This document shows positions 1-7,734 of a DNA stretch of 9,637 nt, one piece after another. The stretch is from Syntrophaceae bacterium CG2_30_49_12. Its GTDB lineage: Bacteria; Desulfobacterota; Syntrophia; Syntrophales; CG2-30-49-12. The stretch's first letter is position 1. Each line of letters starts with the position of its first letter. The notes under the pieces were generated by a model. It made no database searches, was not told where the DNA came from, and worked only from the letters and a program-made list of their open reading frames with translations. The position numbers were made by a program, and so were the translations under genes. The stretch lies in contig MNZP01000190.1 in NCBI GenBank assembly GCA_001873675.1, forward strand, positions 1 through 9,637, given 5' to 3'.

Positions 1-2761
1 AAAAGCATGAAACGAAAGAGAGATAGAGATTAGGAAATTTCTTGACATAGGCTATCGCATCCGTGATCTGCTGTGTATAGTGCCAAACATTTCTCGGGTG
101 GCAACTGTTGGCTGAGGGGGGGAGCATATCGGCGGGAATGACATGGTAACCCCGACTGGCAATCTTGCGCGGGAGGGCAAGATTGACCTCTGGTGAACAG
201 GTGGTGTACGGTCTTCCCGCAACGATAACCGCCGGCTCCCCCATCAGTCTTTCCAGTTCCTGCCTGCCCAGCTCGATGTACATCTTCCTGAATCTCTCAT
301 AGCAGGCGATTGCTTTTTCTGCTGCCCTTCTTGCCGCCTTTTTTCCAATTCCCAGTGTCCCGGCCATGACGACGATCTCTTTCAGCGTAGTAGCCACAAG
401 GGCTCCGGCAAGGCCGATATGGGGAGAGAGTATTTTATCGGATATACCGCCAAAGGCCCCTTTGATGATGTCCGGGATGACGGTCGTAGAAGGACAGGTG
501 TAACCGTGGAGATGACCATAGGGGACTTCCATCTCGATGACACGGGGTAAAAAGATAAAATCTACGTTGCGTTGCAATAGATCATAGACCGCTCCGTGGA
601 CGACTTCACACGGATAGCAGATGGGGGCGATGGTTTTGGCATTGCCGATTTTTGAGGGCTCCGACAGGACAACATTAAAACCAAGTTCGTTTATGAGGCT
701 CGTGTAGAAAGGGAAAAGTTCATAGGTGGTAAGGGACATAGGCAAACCAATTGTTCCCCGGTGGTCAGTTGCCTGCTTCGGCCCGAATTCACCAAACATC
801 AAGGCATTTCGCACTGCCACCAGATCGCGGCCTTCCTCCGTTTCTTTGCCCCTCTGGCGTTGCAGTTCATATCTGGAACAGAGCCCCCCAAAGGGATAAA
901 TCCTGTCCCGGAGGGCAATCTTTTTAATCTCACATCTATTCTCGCAGCCTGGGCAACTGAATATCCCCTTTACTTCCATTGATCCTAAGACAATCTCCTC
1001 AAGTTTATAGCGTTTTTCTGTAACATCCCCGTTATTCAGCCGATCCCTCACTATCAGGGCGGCTCCTATACACCCCATAAATTCCGGGCGGGGAGGAACC
1101 ACTATCTTCTGGTGGGTGCGGGCAGCCATGGCCAGGGCAACCGATCTGTTCAGGGCCACACCTCCCTGGAAGAGGACGGTACCTCCTACGTGACGGGCGC
1201 CGACGATCCGCGAGATGTAGTTGTCGGCGATGGAATAGACCAATCCGGCAACTACATCTTCACGTCCGGCGCCTTGCTGGAGGGCATTTCTTAAGTCGGT
1301 GCTGATGAAGGCGGCGCATCGTTCCCCGAATGCTACGGGATGATCACTCCTGTAAGCTATTTTGCTGATCTCCTCCACGGCAATACCCATATCCCGCAGG
1401 GCCGATTCTTCAAGAAAACTCCCCGTTCCTGCCGAGCATCCCTCATTCATGGCATAATCAACGGGAACCCCTTTCAGGAAGTGGATGAATTTTGCATCCT
1501 GGCCCCCTATTTCAAAGACCGTATCAACCTCCGGCGCCTCATGAGTCGCTGCCCTTGCATGGGCAAGTATCTCATTGACGGCGAGGCAGTTGTCGAGGTA
1601 AACAGACACCATCTCCCTTCCCGATCCCGTTGTCCCTGCCTGAATTATCTTTATCCCTTTATTACCCACCTGTTTTATGAGTTCCCTGAGACATTTCTCT
1701 GTCGCCCGGACAGGATTGCCGTATGTTCTCAAATAGCAACCGGCGCCGATGGAGACGTCTGAAACGTTAAGTAAAACCGCCTTCGTGGTGGTTGATCCGG
1801 CATCTACGCTCAGGATATAAGAGCCGCCCTCGATTGGTTTTCCCTCCCTACCCGGACAAACTCTGTAGTCAAGCAACGGTTCCGCCTCTCTCAATGGTTT
1901 CATGGTCTCAAATACAGGTTTTGTTCTCTTGAGACAATTCCCACGGACAGGGATGAGGGTGCCTCCTGATGTAGTTATTGGCTCACAGGCATAGAGATAG
2001 GCTCCAAAGGCCTCCAGATAGGAGCTTTCCTTGAGGACTATTACCCTTGAGTCAGGGAGAAGTTCCTGCAATGTTTTCAGGAACGGTTCGTTTAAGGCAA
2101 GACCGCCCGACACGACGATTAAATCGGCGGGCCAGTTTGTAAGCTCAATCATCTTACATATCTTTTTTGTTAGGTCATGGATGAGGGATCTTGCTACATC
2201 ATTAGGGGTACACTCACCCTTGTTGAGCTTATGGGTAACATCGGTCTTACAGTGAACCGAGCATCGCGTGGCCAGCGGGACTACCTTGCCGAACCTGACT
2301 GCCGCAAGTCCGTCCGGGAGAGAGAGTCCCATCCTTTGAAACTGCTGGATGAGAAACTCACCGGTGCCTGCGGCACATTTGGATGAGGAGATGATGCTTT
2401 TAATCTCACCTTTCCTCATAGGGTACACGGTGAACGTTTCTCCACCGAGGGAAAGGAGAATATCCGGTTTTAAATGATGAAAGGAAAGGGCGGCCTCGAG
2501 ACACTCTGTCTCGGCACGGTAGGGAAGATCGAAAAGGGCCTTTGCCGCCGGCCCTGTAACCACGATGCGGGAGTTGCCCTCTGATAGATGATGTTCAATA
2601 ATTTCCTGTGCCTTTCCCCGCGGGTTTCCCTCATGCCGCAGGATTTTCACCACCGGCTCTCTATTTTCACCGACTTCCTTCCCGACCCATTTTACCGAGA
2701 CGGCGCCGATCTCCAAACCCCCGCAGAAGGGAAACGATTGCCGATAATTTTGAGAAAGCAC
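1..2761 (-). CDS. Giant tandem CoA-enzyme activase (BadF/BadG/BcrA/BcrD ATPase x2 + DUF2229), 3' end outside window
   Basis: I read this frame through codon by codon: it is open from GTG at 2761 to the left edge (920 codons, no stop), so the C-terminus is missing. An in-frame TAG lies eight codons upstream, and AAGGGG at 2773-2778 is a possible ribosome site. Residues about 14-300 form a first ASKHA/activase module: LEIGAVSVK at 16-24, GGET at 106-109, CAAGTGEF from C129, and C167. Residues about 317-590 form a second, canonical module: VDAGSTTTK from D320, GGQDAK ending the GGQD at D422, CSAGTGSF from C442, and C482. A linker with C603, C606 and C610 follows. From about 670 a DUF2229-like domain carries CYPC (715-718), GRPY (849-852) and C919. 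Known relatives use ATP and a [4Fe-4S] cluster held by two cysteines per module to pass a low-potential electron to 2-hydroxyacyl-CoA dehydratases or benzoyl-CoA reductase. The partner of this protein is unknown, and none is encoded nearby. Proteins with this architecture are often around 1400 residues. Confidence 0.93.
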   Translation of the reverse strand, partial: MLSQNYRQSFPFCGGLEIGAVSVKWVGKEVGENREPVVKILRHEGNPRGKAQEIIEHHLSEGNSRIVVTGPAAKALFDLPYRAETECLEAALSFHHLKPDILLSLGGETFTVYPMRKGEIKSIISSSKCAAGTGEFLIQQFQRMGLSLPDGLAAVRFGKVVPLATRCSVHCKTDVTHKLNKGECTPNDVARSLIHDLTKKICKMIELTNWPADLIVVSGGLALNEPFLKTLQELLPDSRVIVLKESSYLEAFGAYLYACEPITTSGGTLIPVRGNCLKRTKPVFETMKPLREAEPLLDYRVCPGREGKPIEGGSYILSVDAGSTTTKAVLLNVSDVSIGAGCYLRTYGNPVRATEKCLRELIKQVGNKGIKIIQAGTTGSGREMVSVYLDNCLAVNEILAHARAATHEAPEVDTVFEIGGQDAKFIHFLKGVPVDYAMNEGCSAGTGSFLEESALRDMGIAVEEISKIAYRSDHPVAFGERCAAFISTDLRNALQQGAGREDVVAGLVYSIADNYISRIVGARHVGGTVLFQGGVALNRSVALAMAARTHQKIVVPPRPEFMGCIGAALIVRDRLNNGDVTEKRYKLEEIVLGSMEVKGIFSCPGCENRCEIKKIALRDRIYPFGGLCSRYELQRQRGKETEEGRDLVAVRNALMFGEFGPKQATDHRGTIGLPMSLTTYELFPFYTSLINELGFNVVLSEPSKIGNAKTIAPICYPCEVVHGAVYDLLQRNVDFIFLPRVIEMEVPYGHLHGYTCPSTTVIPDIIKGAFGGISDKILSPHIGLAGALVATTLKEIVVMAGTLGIGKKAARRAAEKAIACYERFRKMYIELGRQELERLMGEPAVIVAGRPYTTCSPEVNLALPRKIASRGYHVIPADMLPPSANSCHPRNVWHYTQQITDAIAYVKKFPNLYLSFVSCF

Positions 2762-2772
2762 TTTTCTCTTAT

Positions 2773-2778
2773 CCCCTT
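2773..2778 (-). promoter_or_regulatory. Possible ribosome binding site of the activase gene
   Basis: AAGGGG on the minus strand lies 11 bases before the GTG at 2761. The spacing is slightly long, and a purine run (AAGAGA) lies closer. No ATG or other good start exists in frame between the upstream stop and the first nucleotide-binding motif, so GTG is the best start. Confidence 0.45.
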
Positions 2779-2789
2779 GTAACTACTAA

Positions 2790-2888
2790 GGTTCACGGTT
2801 CATGGTTCACGGCTGGTTGACTTGCGCTCTTCATATTTCTTGAGATAGCCAGTAATAGGAATCCACGTCTAACCTTGAACCGTGAACC
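2790..2888. repeat. Inverted pair of GAACCGT-type heptamer repeats
   Basis: Three tandem heptamers lie at 2791-2811 (GTTCACG, GTTCATG, GTTCACG). The opposite orientation appears at 2874-2887 (CTTGAAC, CGTGAAC), with looser copies continuing to about 2903. The arms 2790-2802 and 2876-2888 are a perfect 13-base inverted repeat separated by 73 bases. They sit in the 149-base gap between the guanylyltransferase stop and the activase start. The spacer is too long and there is no T-run, so this is unlikely to be a simple terminator. Degenerate GAACC heptamer runs of this kind are, from general knowledge, common intergenic repeats in deltaproteobacterial genomes. No function is evident. Confidence 0.75.
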
Positions 2889-2910
2889 CCGGAACTTTGA
2901 ACCTGAGCAG

Positions 2911-3987
2911 TTACAGATATTCTTTCCTGCCTCTTGCCTCAATGGTTTCCACCACCGTCTTGACGTCCTGTGAAGAACCCCTTTTACAGATCAGCAGGGA
3001 ATCTTCTGTCTCTATCACCAGGAGGTCTTCCACCCCCACCAGGGCAACCAGTTTGCGGGGGCTGTAGATAAAGGAATTTCCGGCATCCACGCCGATAAAA
3101 TCTCCTCCTCTCCATAAGGCATTCCCCTGCTCATCTTTGTCCGACATCTCCCATAGGGCATCCCAACTCCCCAGATCGTCCCACCTGAACTCTCCCTTGA
3201 GGAGGAGGACATCGTTGGCCTTTTCCATGACACCATAATCAATGGAGATGGGGGCGACCTCCCGGTAGACCTGTTCGGTAATCTCATCTTCCCCGTCTGT
3301 CTCCAGGGCGCATTCTATCTGGAGAAGACCTCTGTAGAGATCGGGAAGCCATTGTTTAATGGCCTCAAGAATTGTGGAGACCTTCCAGATAAACATGCCG
3401 CTGTTCCAGAGGAAACCACCGTGCGAAAGAAAGGTCTTCGCCAGTTCATGGGAAGGTTTTTCCCTGAAAGACCTGACCTCATAAATATTTTCCCCTCCTA
3501 TGATGGTTCTCAAATCTCCCTGTTCGAGATAGCCGTAACCGGTTTCCGGTTTTGCCGGTCTGATACCGATGGTAAGGAGGTAATCACCCCGCTGTGCCAT
3601 TTCGGCAGCAACGGCCAAGATGTGAAGGAAGCGTTCTTCATCGGCAATCAGGTGGTCTGAGGGCAGAACAACCATGACGTCCTCCCTGGTTCTCTTTTTG
3701 ATATGCAGCGTTGCGAGACCGATACAGGGGGCGGTGTTTCTGCCGAAGGGTTCGATGATGATGTTTTCTCCCGGAATTTCGGGCAACTGTTTTATCAGTT
3801 CAGCGGCGTGGCTCCTCCCTGTAACGATAAGGATGTTTTCCACCGGGACAAGAGGTCTTATCCTGTCCACCGTTTCCTGGATGAGGGTCCTTTCGCTGGT
3901 AATATCTAATAGATGTTTGGGCTTCCTTTCCCTGCTCACAGGCCAGAAACGCGTACCCTTGCCGCCGGCCATAATCACCGCATACAT
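2911..3987 (-). CDS. manC: Mannose-1-phosphate guanylyltransferase (single domain)
   Basis: This cytoplasmic enzyme makes GDP-mannose from mannose 1-phosphate and GTP, a precursor for lipopolysaccharide, capsule or other glycans. The 358-residue protein shows the nucleotidyltransferase signature GGKGTRFWPVSRERKPK at 8-24. It also has EPFGRNTAPC at 79-88, PSDH at 109-112, PETGYGY at 147-153, REKP at 175-178, WNSGMF at 194-199, SIDYGVMEKA at 248-257 and WDDLGSW at 269-275, all typical of the family. The length fits the short form; the fused phosphomannose isomerase domain of the roughly 470-residue bifunctional proteins is absent. The ATG at 3987 places the signature at the extreme N-terminus as expected, with GAGGAG about 12 bases upstream. 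It lies 149 bases ahead of the activase gene on the same strand, so co-transcription is possible but unproven. No other sugar-nucleotide gene is nearby. Confidence 0.93.
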   Translation of the reverse strand: MYAVIMAGGKGTRFWPVSRERKPKHLLDITSERTLIQETVDRIRPLVPVENILIVTGRSHAAELIKQLPEIPGENIIIEPFGRNTAPCIGLATLHIKKRTREDVMVVLPSDHLIADEERFLHILAVAAEMAQRGDYLLTIGIRPAKPETGYGYLEQGDLRTIIGGENIYEVRSFREKPSHELAKTFLSHGGFLWNSGMFIWKVSTILEAIKQWLPDLYRGLLQIECALETDGEDEITEQVYREVAPISIDYGVMEKANDVLLLKGEFRWDDLGSWDALWEMSDKDEQGNALWRGGDFIGVDAGNSFIYSPRKLVALVGVEDLLVIETEDSLLICKRGSSQDVKTVVETIEARGRKEYL

Positions 3988-4175
3988 AGAATATCAAAGC
4001 TCCTCTTGTTTCCACTGATATCCTATACTTTTTATCAGAAAGCAGGAAGTTAATCAATGAACTTCTCGTTTCGAACAGCGATTAAAAACGCAGTGCGGAA
4101 AGCAGGGATAGCGAAATTTCTTGACTTCAGAAAGGTATGGATATAATTAACAGGTTTTCTTAATGGTGGTTTTAA
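3988..4175. other. Divergent intergenic region between manC and valS
   Basis: This 188-base AT-rich region must carry the start signals for both directions. The rightward promoter is listed separately. I could not find a convincing leftward -35/-10 pair, although TATAGGATAT on the minus strand near 4018-4027 is AT-rich and plausibly placed. I see no tRNA, no T-box-like specifier structure and no riboswitch. The likely valS leader is only about 20 bases long. Confidence 0.6.
4121..4147 (+). promoter_or_regulatory. Sigma70-like promoter of the valS operon
   Basis: TTGACT at 4121-4126 and TATAAT at 4142-4147 closely match the -35 and -10 consensus. The spacer is only 15 bases, shorter than the optimal 17, so expression may be moderate. 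Transcription would begin near 4153-4155, leaving a leader of about 20 bases before the valS ATG at 4176. It is the only good match in the divergent gap and points at the four-gene operon. Confidence 0.6.
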
Positions 4176-6866
4176 ATGATCGCAGAATCGTTAAGTAAGG
4201 TTTATGAGCCGCGCGAGTCAGAGGCAAAATGGTACCAGTACTGGCTTGAGCACGGTTTTTTCCGGGCGGAGGATAAGAGTTCAAAGCCCCCTTTTTCCAT
4301 TGTCATTCCCCCTCCCAACGTTACGGGGATGCTCCACATGGGGCATGCCTTGAACAACGTTCTCCAGGACATCATCGTCCGATTTAAAAGGATGCAGGGG
4401 TGTAATACCCTCTGGATGCCGGGGATGGATCATGCGGGAATCGCTACCCAGAATGTCGTTGAAAAAGAACTGGCAAAAGAGGGTCTCACGAGGCACGACC
4501 TGGGGAGAGAGAAATTTATTGGGCGAATATGGGATTGGAAAGCAAGGTACGGGGGGGTAATCATCAATCAGCTCAAGCGGCTGGGGTGCTCCTGTGACTG
4601 GTCCCGGGAACGCTTTACCATGGATGAGGGATTATCCAGGGCAGTGCGGGAGGTCTTCGTCAGGCTGTATGGCAAGGGTCTGATATATCAGGGTGATTAT
4701 ATCGTAAACTGGTGCCCCCGTTGTCACACCGCCATTTCGGACCTGGAAGTGGAATATAGAGAGGAAGAGGGGTTTCTCTGGCATATCCGGTATCCTCTTG
4801 CAGATAGTGATGTAGCGCTTGTTGTGGCCACGACGCGACCGGAAACGATGCTTGGTGACACGGCAGTTGCCGTTAACCCGAACGATGAACGATACAGGGA
4901 TAAAATCGGGAAAGAGGTGATCCTGCCCCTGGTCGGCAGGAGGATACCTGTCATTGCCGACGATTATGTGAGCATGGAGTTCGGTTCCGGGGCGGTAAAG
5001 GTTACCCCTGCCCATGATCCCAATGACTTTGCCATTGCGGCAAGGCACAAGCTCGAAGCCGTCAAGATCATGGACGGCAATGCCGTGATCAATGAACGGG
5101 GAGGTGTTTATCAGGGACAGGATCGCTTCGAGTGCAGGAGAAATATCGTCGGGGATCTTGAGAGGGAAGGATTCCTGGTCGGCAAGGAACCTTATATCCA
5201 CCGTATCGGACAGTGTTACCGGTGCGGGACAGACATCGAGCCGACCGTTTCGAGGCAATGGTTCGTCAAGATAAAACCTCTGGCGAAGATGGCGAGCACG
5301 GCCGTGGTCAAGGGGAAAACGAAGATCGTGCCCGCCGGCTGGGAGGCGACCTATTTTGAATGGCTGAACAATATCAGGGACTGGTGTATTTCGCGACAGA
5401 TATGGTGGGGACACAGAATTCCCGTGTGGTATTGTGATAACTGTGGAGAAACGATCGTCTCCACCACGGATCCGGATAAATGCCCCTCCTGCTCCGGGAT
5501 CAGCTTAAGGCAGGAAGAGGATGTCCTGGATACCTGGTTCAGCTCCGCCCTCTGGCCCTTTTCCACCCTTGGCTGGCCGGACAAGACGGAGGCGTTAAAG
5601 ACATTTTATCCCACCTCTGTCCTGATTACCGCCTTTGATATCCTTTTTTTCTGGGTGGCCAGAATGATGATGATGGGAATGTACATCATGAAGGAGGTGC
5701 CCTTCAGGTATGTGTATCTCCACGCCCTTGTGCGGGATGAAAAGGGCGAAAAGATGAGTAAGTCCCGGGGGAATATTATAGATCCTATCGAGATGATTGA
5801 TAAATATGGCACCGATGCCTTCAGGTTTACATTAGCCGCCTTCACAGTGCAGGGCAGGGATGTACGGATATCCGAAGAGCGGATTGCGGGCTATAAGTTT
5901 TTTGTGAACAAGATATGGAATGCCACCAGGTTCTCTCTGATGAATCTAAAAGACTACCCGGCAGACCGGCCACGACGGAGCGCGGCCCTCCTCACGATTG
6001 GAAGAGACGAAGCATCCCTTCCCGACCGCTGGATTAAAGACAGGCTGAATGCAACCATTGTTGCCGTGATCGGCGCCCTGGATGAGTATCGCTTTAATGA
6101 AGCGGCTGCAGGTGTTTATCAGTTTATCTGGCACGAACTCTGCGACTGGTACCTGGAGATGATAAAACCCACCCTTTATGGGAAGGGAAGCCCTGGAGAG
6201 AGACTTGCCATCCAGCATACGTTGTTCACCGTATTAAAAAGCTCTCTACAACTCCTTCACCCCTTCATGCCTTTTGTTACCGAAGAGATATGGCAGACTC
6301 TGATCAACGATGGCAGTTCCATTATGGTCAGTGAATTTCCTTCCGCCGCTGATGACTACCGGGATCCGGAGGCGGAAAGGAAGATGGATACTATCATGGC
6401 GGTGATCAGTAAGATCAGGAATATCAGGGGCGAGATGAATATAGCGCCGTCGCAGAAGGTCCAGGTGATTATTTCCGCCCCGGATGGAGAGATGAGCGCC
6501 GTTATAGCAGAGGGGAAAGATTACATCGTGGATCTGGCTCGTCTCGATACCCTGACCATCGGGGGTGATGTGGGGGAACCGAAGGGTGCGGCGACAGGTG
6601 TCGTTGGTCCCATGCGGATATTTGTTTTACTGGAAGGGACGGCCGGTATTAATATTGCCGCGGAAAAGGCGAGGCTCGAAAAGGAAATAGCAAAGGTGAC
6701 GGGGGAACTGGCCCTTGTCTCGAAAAAACTGGCCAACCGTGATTTCTTAGCAAAGGCCGCGGAAGCAGTGGTTAGAAAGGAAGAGGGGAAATTCCGGGAA
6801 CTGAGGGATAAGCATGTTATGCTGGAGGCAGCCATCGTGAAGGTGCGGGAGATGGAAGCGGCCTAA
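4176..6866 (+). CDS. valS: Valyl-tRNA synthetase
   Basis: This class I synthetase charges tRNA-Val in the cytoplasm. The 896-residue protein has the ATP-binding motif PPPNVTGMLHMGH ending at H57 and KMSKS at 526-530. The CP1 editing domain is marked by TTRPET at 219-224 and by FGSGAVKVTPAHDPND, whose D281 matches the conserved Asp that recognises mischarged threonine. CxxC pairs at C180/C183, C347/C350, C420/C423 and C436/C439 correspond to the zinc knuckles of bacterial enzymes. WWGHRIPVWYC and ALWPFSTLGWP are characteristic of ValRS rather than IleRS or LeuRS. Residues 828-896 form the C-terminal tRNA-binding coiled coil. The length is normal for a bacterial ValRS. The start is supported by GGTGGT at 4165-4170 and by the usual N-terminal spacing to KVYEPRESEAKWY. 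It is the first gene of the operon, with the stop 13 bases before nadC. Confidence 0.98.
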   Translation: MIAESLSKVYEPRESEAKWYQYWLEHGFFRAEDKSSKPPFSIVIPPPNVTGMLHMGHALNNVLQDIIVRFKRMQGCNTLWMPGMDHAGIATQNVVEKELAKEGLTRHDLGREKFIGRIWDWKARYGGVIINQLKRLGCSCDWSRERFTMDEGLSRAVREVFVRLYGKGLIYQGDYIVNWCPRCHTAISDLEVEYREEEGFLWHIRYPLADSDVALVVATTRPETMLGDTAVAVNPNDERYRDKIGKEVILPLVGRRIPVIADDYVSMEFGSGAVKVTPAHDPNDFAIAARHKLEAVKIMDGNAVINERGGVYQGQDRFECRRNIVGDLEREGFLVGKEPYIHRIGQCYRCGTDIEPTVSRQWFVKIKPLAKMASTAVVKGKTKIVPAGWEATYFEWLNNIRDWCISRQIWWGHRIPVWYCDNCGETIVSTTDPDKCPSCSGISLRQEEDVLDTWFSSALWPFSTLGWPDKTEALKTFYPTSVLITAFDILFFWVARMMMMGMYIMKEVPFRYVYLHALVRDEKGEKMSKSRGNIIDPIEMIDKYGTDAFRFTLAAFTVQGRDVRISEERIAGYKFFVNKIWNATRFSLMNLKDYPADRPRRSAALLTIGRDEASLPDRWIKDRLNATIVAVIGALDEYRFNEAAAGVYQFIWHELCDWYLEMIKPTLYGKGSPGERLAIQHTLFTVLKSSLQLLHPFMPFVTEEIWQTLINDGSSIMVSEFPSAADDYRDPEAERKMDTIMAVISKIRNIRGEMNIAPSQKVQVIISAPDGEMSAVIAEGKDYIVDLARLDTLTIGGDVGEPKGAATGVVGPMRIFVLLEGTAGINIAAEKARLEKEIAKVTGELALVSKKLANRDFLAKAAEAVVRKEEGKFRELRDKHVMLEAAIVKVREMEAA

Positions 6867-6879
6867 GGGGGCATGGCGA

Positions 6880-7734
6880 GTGACCTCGTATTTTATGAAA
6901 TGTATCGTACCCCGGCTGATACAGGCAGCGCTGGAAGAGGATGTAGGGGTGGGGGATGTCACAACGGGCGCTGTACTCATCGGTGAAGAGGTTGGTTCCG
7001 CCCAGGCGGTGGCTAAATCGGCGCTGGTGGTAGCGGGGATAGATGTTTTCAAAGAGGTTTTTCTCTTCTGGGATAAAGATTTAAAGTTTACCGGCCTCAG
7101 GGGAGACGGTCAGACGGCTGCACCGGGCGATGTCCTGGCGGAAATTTCCGGAAAGCTCAGTAGCATTCTGGTGGCAGAGAGGGTGGCCCTCAATTTTTTT
7201 CAGAGGATGTGCGGCATTGCGGGAATGACGAGACAGTATTCGGAGGAGATCAAAGGGACACGGGCAAAAATCCTTGATACGAGAAAGACGGCGCCGGGGA
7301 TCAGGGTTCTTGACAGGTATGCCGTAAGGATTGGGGGTGGTTTTAACCACCGGTTTGGTCTGTATGATGGTGTCCTGATCAAAGACAATCATATCGCCGC
7401 GGCAGGTGGCATTACCCGTGCGGTGGCCATGGTTCGGGATCATATCCCCCATACACTGAAGGTGGAGGTTGAAGTCAGGAATCTGACGGAGGTTGAGGAG
7501 GCAATCGCTTCGGCGGTGGATGTGATTATGCTCGATAATATGAGTATCTCTGAGATGAGGGAAGCGGTTTCCCTGGTCAGGGGAAGGATACCGCTTGAGG
7601 CATCGGGAGGTGTCAACCTTTCCAACGTGAAACAAATTGCCGAAACGGGGGTTGATTTTATCTCGGTAGGCGCACTGACACACTCCGTAACGGCATCGGA
7701 TATATCCCTCATAATTCGTAGCCATCGTGGATAA
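6880..7734 (+). CDS. nadC: Nicotinate-nucleotide pyrophosphorylase (quinolinate phosphoribosyltransferase)
   Basis: It converts quinolinate and PRPP to nicotinate mononucleotide, CO2 and pyrophosphate, the step of de novo NAD synthesis where the aspartate/NadAB branch joins the common pathway. The 284-residue protein shows the full family pattern. ERVALNFFQRMCGIAG starts at E100, with R101 of the active site. DTRKTAPG runs 133-140, GGGFNHR 152-158, KDNH 168-171, the paired acids E196/E198 lie in VEVEV, LDNM has D219, and SGG is at 242-244. I prefer the GTG at 6880 over the ATG at 6895, because AAGGGGGC at 6865-6872 is a good ribosome site for the GTG, while nothing precedes the ATG. The gene starts 13 bases after valS and its end overlaps birA by 8 bases. 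Neither nadA nor nadB is in the window. Confidence 0.97.
   Translation: MTSYFMKCIVPRLIQAALEEDVGVGDVTTGAVLIGEEVGSAQAVAKSALVVAGIDVFKEVFLFWDKDLKFTGLRGDGQTAAPGDVLAEISGKLSSILVAERVALNFFQRMCGIAGMTRQYSEEIKGTRAKILDTRKTAPGIRVLDRYAVRIGGGFNHRFGLYDGVLIKDNHIAAAGGITRAVAMVRDHIPHTLKVEVEVRNLTEVEEAIASAVDVIMLDNMSISEMREAVSLVRGRIPLEASGGVNLSNVKQIAETGVDFISVGALTHSVTASDISLIIRSHRG

Noticed and set aside
33..45. A 13-base identity (GAAATTTCTTGAC) between the activase coding region and the valS promoter at 4113-4125
   Set aside because: About one 13-base match is expected by chance in a window this long, and the first copy simply encodes part of the activase.
761..2820. Several plus-strand open frames of 60-140 codons in the left 2.8 kb
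   Set aside because: They lie opposite the long activase frame, show no family motifs, and are shadows of that coding region.
2828..2872. A short minus-strand reading (roughly WIPITGYLKKYEER) in the manC-activase gap that looks protein-like
   Set aside because: It is bounded by a stop (TAG) two codons before it and ends after about 22 codons in the heptamer repeats, with no start codon or ribosome site. It is too short to call a gene remnant.
4015..4038. CTGATA/TATCAG inverted repeat upstream of manC as an operator or terminator
   Set aside because: There are only six base pairs around a 12-base AT-rich loop. It is too weak to support a function.
4632..5414. A 260-codon minus-strand open frame inside valS
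   Set aside because: valS is unmistakable on the plus strand. The antisense frame is rich in Pro/Arg/His with no family resemblance.
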